Assembly (NCBI GenBank): GCA_944989445.1
Contig: CALYLW010001001.1
Location: forward strand, 345,935 to 409,934
Direction of reading: 5' to 3'
DNA length: 64,000 bases
From: Ampullaceana balthica
Taxonomy: Eukaryota > Mollusca > Gastropoda > Lymnaeidae
In this document: piece after piece, positions 40,901-48,476 of the stretch
Layout of the letters: every line of letters starts with the position of its first letter
Numbering within the stretch: position 1 is the stretch's first letter
The notes under the pieces: generated by a model
Seen by the model: only the letters and a program-made list of their open reading frames with translations
What the model was told of the DNA's origin: nothing
The model's database searches: none
Made by a program: the position numbers and the translations under genes

Positions 40901-43900
40901 GGGCATTTAATTACAATGCATGATAAGATATTACAATTTATTTATAAAAGCAATTATGTTATTCTAGCGTATCACCCGTCAAAAACGACGGAAGTTTTCA
41001 AAATAGATACACAATAGATTTTTAAAAAAACGTAATACAAAATGAAATTATTTTATTTATTTTTTATTTGATTCATTTATTATCATATTGAACAATTTTA
41101 AGTGGAACGTTCAAAAAGAGTTATATTTGGTGCAGTAATTTTTGGTGCGCACTACTGAACAAATTAGCATTACATCCAAGAAGCATTACATCCATTACGG
41201 GAATTATGTATGTTGATTTTTAATTTCATTAAATGTGTTGGTATAATAAAATATCTTAATTTTATGTTTACCTAAAGAAGTCGATTCTTTAAAATGCAGG
41301 ACCAGCCATGTGAATCCAAATGACGTATTCCACACGACTGAGATGCGCTGCAGTTCCCTGTAGTAGTTACACGTCTTGTCGTCATTGTCCACAAGCCAAG
41401 GTGTGTCTTGTTGGGGGTCTGTTGCAATACTAGCATAATGAGCAGTCACCATGTCCACTATAACACGTAGTAAAATGTTAAACTAACAAAGTGTACACAG
41501 TGTACACAGTGATTGCTTACGAAGCATACCAATATAAATTTATATGAAAGGATCACAATTACGATGCCATAACAAAGGATGATTTTTCTCAGCAATGGAA
41601 AGTTTTTACAAGGGCGCAAACCAGATTTTCTTTTCATGTTAATGTATGCTAAATGAAAAATCACCAGACAGTCGAAACCTCTAAGATAAGGTTTTTGTTT
41701 AAAATTGATGAAGAGGGTCCTTAAAAAAATTCTATATAATAAAAGGCAAGTTTCTGTTCGTTCTGTCCGGTTCTCGATAGCTATTGGTCCCTCAAACACA
41801 CGTGACTCCTACAGCCAATCATATTGAACACGCTCACGCGGACGATCAAAACGAGTTATTTTTGGTGCAGTATATCTTCCAAAACTTTATTTTGAGTTAT
41901 GCGCGTTGGGATTTATAGTACAAAAATCTGTTTTTACGAGTTATTTATTTTAACTATAATGGATAGTATTTTTCATGTTATGCACATGTAATGCCGGCCG
42001 AGAAGGCTGTTAGAGGGGAGTTACAACATGCCACCGAACAGTGGCGGAACTTCCTTGGACGGGCTTTGTTGCATGTTAGAAATAACAATGTAATTTTGAT
42101 TTAAGGCAAAGATTTTCTACACCACAGATAGAGTCTACATTAAAATATTGCGAATGATAGAATAAATTTTAACAAAATAAAAACACTATAGGAGCTCTAG
42201 CAGCTTCTTATAACGGAATCACTTTTTTAAAGTTTAAGAATTTTGAGTTATTAACTAATAGTGAATGTTATATTTTGTTATTTTAATGATGTGCATAGTT
42301 ATATTATTTTAAACTTAAGTAAAAAAAGTACAAAAATGACTCAATAGATAAGTTATAACAGTAAAATCCAGTAAAATATATTTAAAGCCAAGTCTTAATA
42401 CATTCCGTTGTAATGCTTTATCTAATTATTCAACAAAACATTTTCATATAAAACCTAAAATGACATATCACAAAGATTATTCATGTAAAAGAAATGTTAG
42501 AATTTAATTTCTAGGTCACAAAATCAAAATTCAAACACTGTAAAATTTATTAAGCAAAATAAATTTATCTCATGGATTTCTTGTCCAAAAAATTACATTA
42601 CAAGTTTTTATTTAATAAATATTTTAGGGCTGCGGAAATTAACGATTAATTTCTCAATTATTTTATTTTAAAAATTAATCGATTAATATTATTTTAATCA
42701 GTAAAAATTCGATTAAAATTTAAGAAAATATGTCTATTTTGTTTCTTCAATTTATTTATAAATAAATAAAAAATAATAATTAATAATAATTTTATTTTAA
42801 TCTACAAACTTTTCCTGCGTATAATTATACATTTATTTGGACATGCAGACGTAAACAAACCTGGCGACAAATGACAGAGGAAATAACTCATTTTAAAACA
42901 AAAAAATTAATTTAACTGTTTTGTTATTTCCCTTGAGTATTTCAGTTGTATCTATATTAGTGTTAAAATTAATCGTTAATCAATCGATTAATCGATTAAT
43001 TTTCGAGGTTTAATGGAATAAACAAATTTAATCGTTACCAGCCCTAAAATATTTGCATGGGACATTGAAAAAAAAATCTTGGAATTTAACCAGGCACCTT
43101 TGGATTAGTGCGCTAAAACTTTAGTCTTTTATTAAAAATGCGTTCTTTTATTAAGCTCACAAAATTTTACACCGTAAGGTGACAGAAAAAAAGAAGCCTC
43201 TTAAACCGCATCAGAATAGAAGTGGCTGGAAGGCATTTTTTGTTTTTGTTTTAGAGACTGAGATTGTGAATTTAATCAAAACATACGAGTTGCAAGTCCA
43301 AGATAATAATAAAAAATATCGTCATTAAAATCATCAAAATCATTTCTTTCGTTACATTAACTGTCATCAGAGATGCATTACTTTACCAACTAATAAGGAC
43401 ATTTGTTTAATTTAGCTCACATGAATCCTAGAAGGCAGGCAGACAAAGAGGTAATTCATTGAGTTGAAAATGGTGTGTAAATTAAAAGTTTAAAGAAGGC
43501 AGTAGTAATTTACTCTAGTCTAAAACATTATCAACCTCAGATGAAATTGGAGAAGGAAAAAATATAAAATATGTTTGACTGTTGTTCAGTTTTTAACCTT
43601 GGATTTTTAACAACGCCATCAATGGAGAAACATAATCAACAATTTAAAGAATGTGTGTCTGATATTCTAAAATTTGCACTTACTAAACTTGAATCGTTAT
43701 TCATCTATTAGAAGCCTAAACCTCTGAATACGAACCGTGTTTTCGAGTTCTGTAGGTGGGATGATGTTGTCACAATTAATATGCAGACAACTTTTTGCGA
43801 CACTATAGGAGTCGAGCAATATTTTATAAACATATAAAAAAGTAAATTTTATTATTGTAAAATTCCTGCATTATTTTCTGTATAGAAGGAGCGTCTGTAA

Positions 43901-45233
43901 ACAGATAAGATTATTTTCCCTTTGGCTGGAAGCGTAGACAGGTGTGATTTTTAATGACCCACCTCATCTTCCTCAAATAGATGTATCCAGCTTTATGATG
44001 TCATCCAGTTAATACATCAACATCCGGTTGTTCAAGAAAAATCCTATATATCAATTATTTCTATTGATCATAACCAAAAAATCAGTATTCAATGTGGAGT
44101 AGACAGTTCAATTTCATCTATAATAATACAAGGCAGCCAGCTGTCTGTGCAGGCCTCGATAGCCCATTGGTCGCTAAAACTCCTACAGCCAATCACTAGC
44201 GGAGAAAAATTAAATCTCATTTCCATATTGAACAAATTTACACGGATGTTTAAAACGAGTAATTTTTGGTGCCATATTATTTCCAAGACTGTATTTTCAG
44301 CGGTGCGCGTTGGGATTTGTAGTCAAAAACTTTGTTTTCACGGGTTATTTATTATAACTATAATGTATAGTATGTTTGACGTGATAAACATGTATGGCCG
44401 GTCGAGACGGCGGGTCTCTCGACAAACCACGTTGGAGGGGATGTAGGGTCTCTCGACAAACCGCCATGGTCGGGAGGTGGGGTCTCTGGACAAACCGCGG
44501 TGTGGGGGGGTAGGGTCTCTGGACAGAGCGCGGTGTGGGGGGATGTAGGGTCTCTCGACAAACCGCAGTGATGGGGAGGTAGGGTCTCTGTACAGAGCGT
44601 GGTTTAGGGGAGGAAGGGTCTCTGGACAGAGGGCTTGTGGGGGGAGGTAGGGTCTCTGGACAAAGTCTCTTGTTGAAACGACGACTGGTGACGTTTCATT
44701 TTTATTTTGGAGTCAGTTGATGTGGATGTTGTGATGTCCTACCATGAGCTTCAGAGGTCACCCTACACATATTCCCGTCCTTGGACGGGCTTTGTTGCTA
44801 GTAGGATAATAAAAGAATGGAAAGCTGTGTTTAAAATCTTTCAATGGGATTCCAAATAAAACAAGACTATTAAAGCCTAGAGACACCTGAGCGTATAGAA
44901 TTTAGTGAGAGAGTTTTAAATCTTATGCGTATTATCTACTTACTATATTGGCACGTTTCACCAAACCATCCTCTTAAACATTTAGCGCCAACCTCGCATC
45001 GACCTTCATGGTCACACTTGTCATGTTCACAACGGCATTTGTATTTACATTCCGCACCAAACCATCCTGTTGTTGTGCAAACCGCTGCCATAGAACGAAC
45101 AAAAGAGAATAATAGTCATAAATCCAAATACGGCATTTAATTTGATCACAATTTAACTTTTAATACCTCTTTTGGAACGTTTTGGAACACAAAAGCATTC
45201 AGCTCTTTTGCCATCAATCGTTATGGGACGTTT
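20407..45233 (-). CDS. Gene A: MEGF-like type I membrane protein with two galactose-binding-like domains and EGF repeats
   Basis: Join on the minus strand: 45233-45167, 45084-44944, 41457-41272, 40813-40625, 40275-40063, 38146-37937, 37443-37312, 36984-36847, 36129-35992, 33029-32895, 32364-32230, 28830-28699, 25583-25446, 21076-20873, 20537-20407. All internal junctions are phase 1 with GT/AG sites, and the lengths sum to 2289 nt, 763 codons including the stop. Residues about 23-69 are EGF-like (GWFGAEC...GWFGETC), 70-194 and 195-335 are two F5/8C/fucolectin-type domains, 336-651 seven MEGF10/laminin-type EGF units of mostly eight Cys, about 660-682 a membrane helix, then a cytoplasmic tail. 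A signal-peptide exon upstream is missing from this model. The architecture is that of molluscan MEGF or scavenger-receptor-like proteins; the ligand is unknown. Two further EGF-like segments (21567-21677, 35440-35620) look stop-containing or dead and are left out. Confidence 0.75.
20873..21076 (-). CDS. Gene A transmembrane exon
   Basis: 204 nt, phase 1 to phase 1, acceptor CATATCAACAG and donor GTCAGT. It encodes a short juxtamembrane stretch, a hydrophobic run (VIGLGCGLCVAGAVIIYLVL) and a cytoplasmic part starting LRTTVRLDHADD with NIDYYEGLY. The basic residue after the helix and the absence of Cys repeats downstream give an outside-to-inside orientation. Confidence 0.75.
21567..21677 (-). 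pseudogene. EGF-like exon with an in-frame stop
   Basis: 111 nt between a good acceptor (TGCTCTCACAG) and a GTATTA donor, phase 1 to phase 1. It starts CPIGHYGVNCASQC like the other EGF exons, then reads TAA, and continues NCSDSQCTSTNIYC. The final GYxGxxC part is missing. If spliced in, the protein would end before the membrane helix; if skipped, the frame is kept. Either a decaying exon or a stop-carrying alternative exon. Confidence 0.6.
21719..22052 (+). mobile_element. Helitron-like element, family 1 (copy H1)
   Basis: Starts with TATAATAAAAGGCAATG and ends with the GTCCTTGGAC hairpin, GGGCTTTGTTG and CTCG (CTAG in the better copy at 44801). Non-coding. It shares GCGATTGGTCCCTCAAAC, GTTTACGCGGACGTTC and GTGCGCGTTGGGATTT with H2, H3 and H4. 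It is followed head-to-tail by H2. Confidence 0.7.
22053..22419 (+). mobile_element. Helitron-like element, family 1 (copy H2)
   Basis: Same family as H1, starting directly after it, ending CCGTCCTTGGACGG, eight bases, then CTAG at 22416-22419 followed by T. It contains about two degenerate units of the GGTCTCT-type minisatellite that is expanded in H4. Confidence 0.75.
22435..23208 (-). mobile_element. Helitron-like element, family 2 (copy i)
   Basis: Read on the minus strand it starts near ATCTTCATGGGACCATGCGA and ends CGTATGCTACGCCGCGGG, CGT, CTAG (22438-22435) next to T. It shares its whole plan with the copies at 52632-53608 and 53609-54453, including a tRNA-Val-like segment, ACCCTCGCTGGGG and a CGATTATCG-rich block. 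No protein coding. Confidence 0.75.
22976..23047 (-). repeat. tRNA-Val-like segment inside Helitron-like copy (i)
   Basis: Contains A-box-like TCGTAGTGTACTGGTTATCA and B-box-like GGGTTCAAGCCCC at tRNA spacing, closest in wording to eukaryotic tRNA-Val. The acceptor stem pairs poorly (about 4 of 7) and the anticodon position reads TAT, so it is a derived sequence, not a functional tRNA gene. Confidence 0.7.
23538..24937 (-). mobile_element. pogo/Tigger-like transposon, inactive (copy 2)
   Basis: Left end CAGTGGGACCTCTCATAAC after TA; right end the inverse of CAATGGAACCTCTCTTAAC. Both subterminal zones repeat CTCGTTA. Minus-strand remnants of a CENP-B-type helix-turn-helix (KMECKIIERREQGVS) lie near 24000-24070, followed by broken sequence. 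1400 bp, non-autonomous now. Confidence 0.8.
25446..25583 (-). CDS. Gene A EGF exon 7
   Basis: 138 nt, phase 1-1, acceptor AAACCTTCAG, donor GTGAGT. VCPPGSFGKECLSQC followed by NCAKGGC, NGTC, GGCKYGYDGEMC: a complete eight-Cys MEGF-type unit with an N-glycosylation site (NGT). It is the last intact EGF unit before the membrane. Confidence 0.8.
25962..26012. repeat. (ATA)n microsatellite
   Basis: About 16 trinucleotide units with one substitution. Confidence 0.95.
26627..26757 (-). pseudogene. pogo transposase N-terminal DNA-binding domain remnant
   Basis: The minus-strand frame reads REEITGETKLKIIEKREQGV followed by SMANLARTYNR, a CENP-B N-terminal/psq-like helix-turn-helix as in jerky and Tigger transposases. 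The catalytic DDE domain is absent, so this is non-functional. Confidence 0.8.
26762..27265 (+). mobile_element. GC-rich insert in pogo copy 3, part SINE-like
   Basis: The first ~130 bp include TTGTGAACGCTACTTCACTT and GTCCGTCATGGACTGG, matching the middle/3' part of the SINEs in this window. The rest (CCCCCACAGCTATCTAGCCC, GGTCGCTTCTGAAGCGGCCA and so on) is unlike its AT-rich surroundings and was not identified. pogo sequence resumes near 27266. Confidence 0.5.
27640..28637 (+). mobile_element. Helitron-like element, family 3, with ~300-bp tandem units
   Basis: Three tandem units are recognisable by AATGGATCTTGACCAAAC-type blocks at 27764, 28066 and 28387 (spacings 302 and 321), each followed by TTAAAATACT and a GC-rich GGGGCCC-type block. 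The right end reads CGTTGCAACG, CACGACGGGTCTA, CTAG (28634-28637) next to T, the Helitron 3' pattern. The 5' end is not fixed. A (GT)n tract is at 28321-28337. Confidence 0.5.
28699..28830 (-). CDS. Gene A EGF exon 6
   Basis: 132 nt, phase 1-1, acceptor CAACTTTCAG, donor GTAAGT. DCIPKFHGQDCANMCNTSC then NQLCDP, GWCFDCS, GEQCD: the eight-Cys plan, but the usual GY before the last Cys is replaced by GRQGEQC. Contains an NTS glycosylation site. Confidence 0.8.
29118..30959 (+). mobile_element. Candidate hAT-type element with a BED-finger ORF
   Basis: A GC-rich head near 29103-29230 (CAGGGTAGACCCCTCAGCCG, repeated GCCGC and CCGCC motifs) is followed by 1 kb of AT-rich DNA and then the ORF at 30213. 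The head looks like a transposon terminus, but no matching right end or target duplication was found, so the boundaries are guesses. Confidence 0.4.
30213..30959 (+). pseudogene. BED-zinc-finger transposase-like ORF, truncated (248 aa)
   Basis: Residues about 60-101 form a BED-type finger: C62-x2-C65 (VYCQLC) and H96-x4-H101 (NFHLSVKH). Residues about 135-180 (SHELTIDIVIWFFRDLLAFE ... GFVDLFKID) match the start of the hAT transposase core of ZBED-type elements (ELTxxIxxWFxxDLLxF). After about residue 185 the similarity stops and the frame ends at 248, far short of the ~600-700 residues of a complete hAT transposase. Domesticated gene versus dead fragment cannot be told apart here; the missing catalytic core and dimerisation domain favour a dead fragment. 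It lies antisense within a gene A intron. Confidence 0.55.
30960..32229. other. Non-coding intronic region of gene A
   Basis: No exon, terminal repeat or RNA gene recognised. Confidence 0.5.
32230..32364 (-). CDS. Gene A EGF exon 5
   Basis: 135 nt, phase 1-1, acceptor TTTTTCAAAAG, donor GTAAGC. VCSSGSYGVNCSLTC, STRCRDNLC, DGACLSCYPGYQGKFC: a complete eight-Cys unit with an NCS glycosylation site. Confidence 0.82.
32895..33029 (-). CDS. Gene A EGF exon 4
   Basis: 135 nt, phase 1-1, acceptor ATTGTTTCAG, donor GTATTT. ECDAGEYGLNCQLKC, PATCNGGRC, TGFCNSCVAGYRGNMC: a complete eight-Cys unit. Confidence 0.82.
33212..33815 (+). mobile_element. CR1/L2-like LINE 3' end, inactive
   Basis: Encodes AVQNSTARLVLKAKN, HVTPLLHSLHWLTKQARIDY, LLSVYSPTRQLRSS, RTKTFGERSFSF and AAKQWNSLP to a stop near 33607, the typical CR1/L2 C-terminus; a frameshift near 33270 separates the first block. 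The 3' tail has TGTAAAGCGCTGTGAGCAC, ACAGCGCTATATAAAT and (ATT)n. The same tail occurs alone at 55040-55210. Confidence 0.85.
34255..35455 (+). repeat. Dispersed repeat Y (interrupted by hAT copy B)
   Basis: The counterpart of 6380-7015: same order of CAATATAATACGCACC motifs, CATAGAGATA blocks, ACAGTACATTCGATC and GAGTTAATATAAAG. The hAT at 34308-35048 is inserted near its left end, since the AACCCGTAAAAAATACAAAG block to the left and the ATAACTAAAAAC block to the right are contiguous in copy X. Confidence 0.6.
34308..35048 (-). mobile_element. hAT element, TAGGGCTG family, copy B
   Basis: Ends TAGGGCTG and CAGCCCTA; flanks TTATAAAT and ATATAAAT agree at 7 of 8 bases. The minus strand at 34543-34585 still reads PSERLFSSAGYIVN, the hAT dimerisation motif, then a stop. 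741 bp, same orientation as copy A. Confidence 0.88.
35440..35620 (-). pseudogene. Dead EGF exon of gene A
   Basis: The minus strand reads CGLHKYGPICQNDC, then SKLCNPVTGACPSCEPGYKG, clearly an EGF unit of the gene A type. The place where other exons have an AG acceptor reads ...GATACATTG with no AG, and after the last Cys the donor GT is replaced by GA. One Cys of the usual set is missing. It is therefore probably not spliced; losing it keeps the frame because neighbours are phase 1-1. Confidence 0.65.
35992..36129 (-). CDS. Gene A EGF exon 3
   Basis: 138 nt, phase 1-1, acceptor GAATCAG, donor GTAAGT. VCSAGKHGKDCSKSC, INCDTNGRCNPFNGNC, GCKHGFHGQTC. Strongly similar to the neighbouring exon 36847-36984 in length and in the NCDTxGxCNPxxGxC block, so a recent exon duplication is likely. 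Confidence 0.83.
36847..36984 (-). CDS. Gene A EGF exon 2
   Basis: 138 nt, phase 1-1, acceptor TAAAATCAG, donor GTAAAG. VCLRGQQGKNCSENC, NCDTDGGCNPYTGVC, GCRPGYEGKTC: complete eight-Cys unit, with an NCS glycosylation site. Confidence 0.83.
37312..37443 (-). CDS. Gene A EGF exon 1 (follows the galactose-binding-like domains)
   Basis: 132 nt, phase 1-1, acceptor AACTTCACAG, donor GTTGTT. DCPPGKWGLACNRDC, NACNQETGSCNFC, SNPPSC. It has the same length and plan as gene B exon 54510-54641 (WGLxCN, GSCxxCI, xxPPxC), which identifies the two as equivalent positions in paralogous genes. The GYxGxxC end is modified to GYSNPPSC. Confidence 0.82.
37937..38146 (-). CDS. Gene A galactose-binding-like domain 2, second half
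   Basis: 210 nt, phase 1-1, acceptor CTAAATTTCAG, donor GTAACT. Starts DCCSDRLRFFSMET and ends SHILTLCEVEAYG, the closing strand motif (LCEVEVxG) of F5/8C/fucolectin-type domains in molluscan MEGF-like proteins. Confidence 0.82.
38458..39829. mobile_element. Candidate TIR element rich in CCGGAT motifs
   Basis: The left end (CAGCCGAATATCCGG) and right end (inverse CAGCCGGATGTGG) are imperfect inverted repeats, and ACTATCCGGATTCGGCAA occurs near both ends in inverted relation. The interior is 1.2 kb of AT-rich DNA without coding. No target duplication was found. It shares its vocabulary with the element at 3164-4784. Confidence 0.5.
40063..40275 (-). CDS. Gene A galactose-binding-like domain 2, first half
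   Basis: 213 nt, phase 1-1; acceptor AAATGCACAG at 40276-40277, chosen because the alternative AAAG acceptor at about 40290 would give an immediate stop. Reads GRNVALRQTTSQSS, SFRAVDGVTNGVFSGNSCTH, WTLTFDNPMIVNRFLVYNR, the classic start of an F5/8C/fucolectin-type domain (NVAL...Q.S...A.DG.....SC.HT...W..V.....I..). Confidence 0.85.
40625..40813 (-). CDS. Gene A galactose-binding-like domain 1, second half
   Basis: 189 nt, phase 1-1, acceptor TTTTAG, donor GTAAGA. DNLNNVSVHFSTRLVGLKEC through LCEQTDD and SLCSLYVSGG; two half-domain Cys and an NVS glycosylation site. Confidence 0.8.
41272..41457 (-). CDS. Gene A galactose-binding-like domain 1, first half
   Basis: 186 nt, phase 1-1, acceptor GTGTTATAG, donor GTAAAC. 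MDMVTAHYASIATDPQQ, LVDNDDKTCNYYRELQ, VVWNTSFGFTWLVLHFKE: the divergent first galactose-binding-like domain that follows the GWFG-type EGF in this protein type. Confidence 0.8.
41731..42073 (+). mobile_element. Helitron-like element, family 1 (copy H3)
   Basis: Has the clearest 5' end of the family, TCTATATAATAAAAGGCAAG. It then follows H1 closely and ends TTCCTTGGACGGGCTTTGTTG with the terminal CTAG changed (GCATGTTAG). Non-coding. Confidence 0.75.
42625..43046 (+). mobile_element. hAT MITE, TAGGGCTG family, copy C
   Basis: TAGGGCTG and CAGCCCTA ends with perfect 8-bp AAATATTT duplications (42617-42624 and 43047-43054). 422 bp, opposite orientation to copies A and B, no transposase remnant. 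Confidence 0.93.
43876..43912 (+). repeat. Isolated SINE/LINE 3' tail
   Basis: TTCTGTATAGAAGGAGCGTC followed by TGTAAACAGATAAGA matches the 3' end of the LINE at 55337-57973. Only the tail is present, so an extremely 5'-truncated insertion. Confidence 0.75.
44117..44801 (+). mobile_element. Helitron-like element, family 1, with both ends intact (copy H4)
   Basis: Begins TC (TCTATAATAATACAAGGC) directly after an A, ends with the 16-nt hairpin CCCGTCCTTGGACGGG, eight bases and CTAG (44798-44801) directly before T. That is the Helitron signature: insertion between A and T, 5' TC, 3' hairpin plus CTRR, no target duplication. 685 bp, non-coding, carrying an expanded minisatellite. Confidence 0.85.
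44412..44683 (+). repeat. 34-bp minisatellite, 8 units, inside Helitron-like H4
   Basis: GGGTCTCT recurs at 44412, 44446, 44480, 44513, 44548, 44582, 44616 and 44650, a 33-35 bp period. Units read GGGTCTCTGGACAGAGCG or GGGTCTCTCGACAAACCG plus a G-rich spacer. The Pro-rich open frame on the minus strand is an artefact of this repeat. Confidence 0.9.
44944..45084 (-). CDS. Gene A N-terminal EGF-like exon
   Basis: 141 nt, phase 1-1, acceptor TTCTATGGCAG, donor GTAAGT. VCTTTGWFGAECKYKCRCEH then DHEGRCEVGAKC and GWFGETCQY. The doubled GWFGxxCxY block is the standard N-terminal module of molluscan MEGF-like proteins and always precedes the galactose-binding-like domain, as here. Confidence 0.82.
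45167..45233 (-). CDS. Gene A possible 5' exon
   Basis: 67 nt between acceptor CATGCGTGCAG and donor GTATTA. It is read from phase 0 and leaves phase 1, exactly what the next exon needs: KRPITIDGKRAECFCVPKRS then KR. It has no start codon or signal peptide, so a further exon upstream is required. Support is from splice sites and phase only. Confidence 0.5.
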
Positions 45234-48200
45234 CTGCACGCATGAAATAAATTGTTCATAAATAAATACTATGAATAGCTCTAAAAATTAATGTATATTT
45301 AAATTTTGCAATGCAAGAACATAATAAGGTGTATTAGTTATACATAATGCAAGTATTTCTAAATTCTAAATACCGCACAAAGATAATCTAATACAACATT
45401 CAGGCGAAGGGATTAAAAAAAAAGTTATTGTTCCTTAATGAAAAATAAAAACATACAAAGTCGTTTCTCTTCGTCTGGTATTAGGACGTGGAACAACTAG
45501 TCATAACAAAAATAGAAATAAACACATTATCAACAGTTACAACGCTCAAGACTATATATAAATAATGGTAAGGTACAGGGCGAAAATATGTCTCTATAGT
45601 AGAGAAGTAGCGGATTAAATATAAAAGATAAGATAAATACGAAAAAAAAATTAACGATTACACTGGATTAAATAGTAAGCAATCATTTTAATCTACAAGT
45701 AGCTGGTATATAAAAGGCACAGTTAGGATATGGTTGCATACAAAGTTGTTTTACGTTCCATTTAGGTGATGTAATGAATTAGATTTTAATTTTTTTTGGT
45801 GGCATTTATTCTTTTTTTCACCAGGCAGATTAAAAAAGACTAGCTAAAGCTGGAGTTACTATGAATATGATACATATTGAACCGTCTCTGGTCAATAGTT
45901 ATATTTTACAGTGAATAAAGAGTAAATTTATATCATAATTAAGATATTTTTTTTTCATTTACTAAAGTCATGTATTTGCTGAGGCTACTCCTGTTTCAAA
46001 TTAACGACACTTGCCCTTTCTTAACTTTGGAAAATTTAAGGAATCTGTCAAAGGTGTCGCCATGGGATTGAGGGTGACTAGACCTCTCTAAATCTTATAC
46101 GATAAACATAATACATTTTAACATCAAGACACATGAATTAAGTTAATGAGTTGAAATTTAATCTCACTTGTTGGTATAAGAAAATTGTAAAATGCATATT
46201 TCTATAACATCTTTCCGTCTTCGAGAGACGATTTAATATACTTTTTTAATGGCAGCTCTTAGTATGACTTATGAGACCAATCGTAGAGTGGCAGTCTCTT
46301 TTGCATGTCACACACACACATGTGGTAGAGCATATAATTATACAATCACGAGGTCATTTTACGTGTATTCTTTATGAGTTTTACTCATTTCTTTTTTCAA
46401 AATATGGAGCAAAGACTAATTTTATGAATGAAGTCATCGCTTTTAAATCTACAGTTATTCAAGCCAGCTTTCAAGAGACCTCTTACTTTTTAAAACATTT
46501 CTATGATAAGAGAGAGTTTTCTTGAAACTTAATAATCATGCAAAAGCTTAAAATTTGAACTTATTATGTTGATGTTTACGAAATCGCTTTCTTAAAAAAA
46601 TAAAACTTTGGGGTTAATGAATTTTGAACACATTCATTACATATCATCAATGAATAAATCATTAATAAATTAAATTTTTTAGCTTAGCCATGTAATATTT
46701 TAATTCTCTTAATTATTTTTTTTTAAATATTGCCTTTACAAAACCATAAATTAGTTTAGTTTACTATGCAAAAATGAAAAAAGAACCTTTCAAATCGACA
46801 TATTTATAGAAAGAGTTACTCTAATTTTAAAAAAAGTAAAGAGTAATTTAACTCACTCTGGGATCTCACACAGATCCACACATAAGTGCAGAAAATCAAT
46901 GATAAAGATAAATTCATTCTTTGAATTAAATTGTATTATATCCAGTACATTTTTGTAATAATTTTTTCAGGTGTACCAAAGTAGAAACTTAATTGCAATT
47001 TTTCTCTTAAACTAAGTTCACCACATATTGACATAAAAATAAAATTTAAGGAACACAATGAATTTATTCTTTTTCACACTGCATTTATTAAATGATGGAT
47101 GCAATGACATTTTAATAACTTTACCAAAATCACCCTAATGATTTATGAATCTCCGGAAACACCAGTGAGTTCAATGTGCAACATACTACAATTGATTTAC
47201 AGTGCAGCCTCTGTTCTTGTCAGGACATGTTACTAATATTCCGCAGTAAGAATATTAAGTGAGCCAGATCATGTTTTAATGAAGTTTTAAACAGCCCTAC
47301 ATTTAGTTGAAATTGGGTTATAGTTCCTTGTTGTAAGCCCCAACGAAAATGAAAACCAACTGAATAATTCATGCACATCAAGTGCATTTATCCTGGGCGT
47401 TTGTCAGTTTCTATGCAGATATTGTGAGTGAACATCAACGCGCCCCACATCAGACCGGCAGAGGTTAAGTAAAGTGAATGTAGAAAGCTGATATGGGTGC
47501 CAAAGTCCTGTCAAAACAAATATGACATGGGCTGATAAATTTCAGGTTAAAAAGATGCTATTCGAAGTACTAGATGCAAGTTATGATACCTAGATTGATA
47601 TGTATTTTTAATTTTTATTAAAAAAAATATATTTAGTTCCTGGGGGCAAAACTCTTATACCAGTTATGAATGACAATAATCTGATCTAGCCCATTGTTCG
47701 TTACCGTGAATTTAGTATAAATTGAAAAGCAGTCAGTTTTATTGGTACGTCTACTATAAAACAATCCTACTGGAGTCTTCGTGTATCAAACTGAAAAAAT
47801 TAATACAATTATTTTTATAACAAGAAACAAAAGCCAGACAATCTGTAATTTCAACTTTATCACTGTAAAGTCAAAATAGATACTGGGACATTGCTTGATG
47901 ATCTTGCTGTTATAAGTCTAAGTCTTCACGCGAAAAAAAATAATTTGAGTTATTTAATTGCTACAGATAACCTGAGAATTTGGTCCTCTGATCCATAAGT
48001 ACTTTCTTTGAATCGCAATGAAAACGAAGTCTCTAAAAACATCGCATTATTCAATTTTTATTTAATCATTCAAATGTTCTTGAGGGTCCTAATAAATAGA
48101 ACCATTGCCTTCGTTACATTTTCCTCTAGATCGTTTCTTCAATTCCTGGAATATTTTAATATCTAAATATCATGCAAACTACATTAAGACTCAGCTAAGT

Positions 48201-48420
48201 AAAAAAAAACATTATTTCAACTGAGTCTCCTTATAATGGAACAAATTGTAAAATGATTTTAAACCTTGATGCAATACATATAATTTTAATAATTAATTGT
48301 TTTCAGCTTTTTGTGGAAAACATGTGCATTTAATGTTTGTGCAACTCTTTTACTAACACAATTTTCAATACGACAATTGTGTATCTCTCTTTATATCACC
48401 CCATCTCTCTCCCTATCTCT

Positions 48421-48476
<56 letters not shown>

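Noticed and set aside
44358..44561. Pro-rich repetitive minus-strand ORF
   Set aside because: It is the reverse translation of the 34-bp minisatellite in Helitron-like H4; no independent coding evidence.
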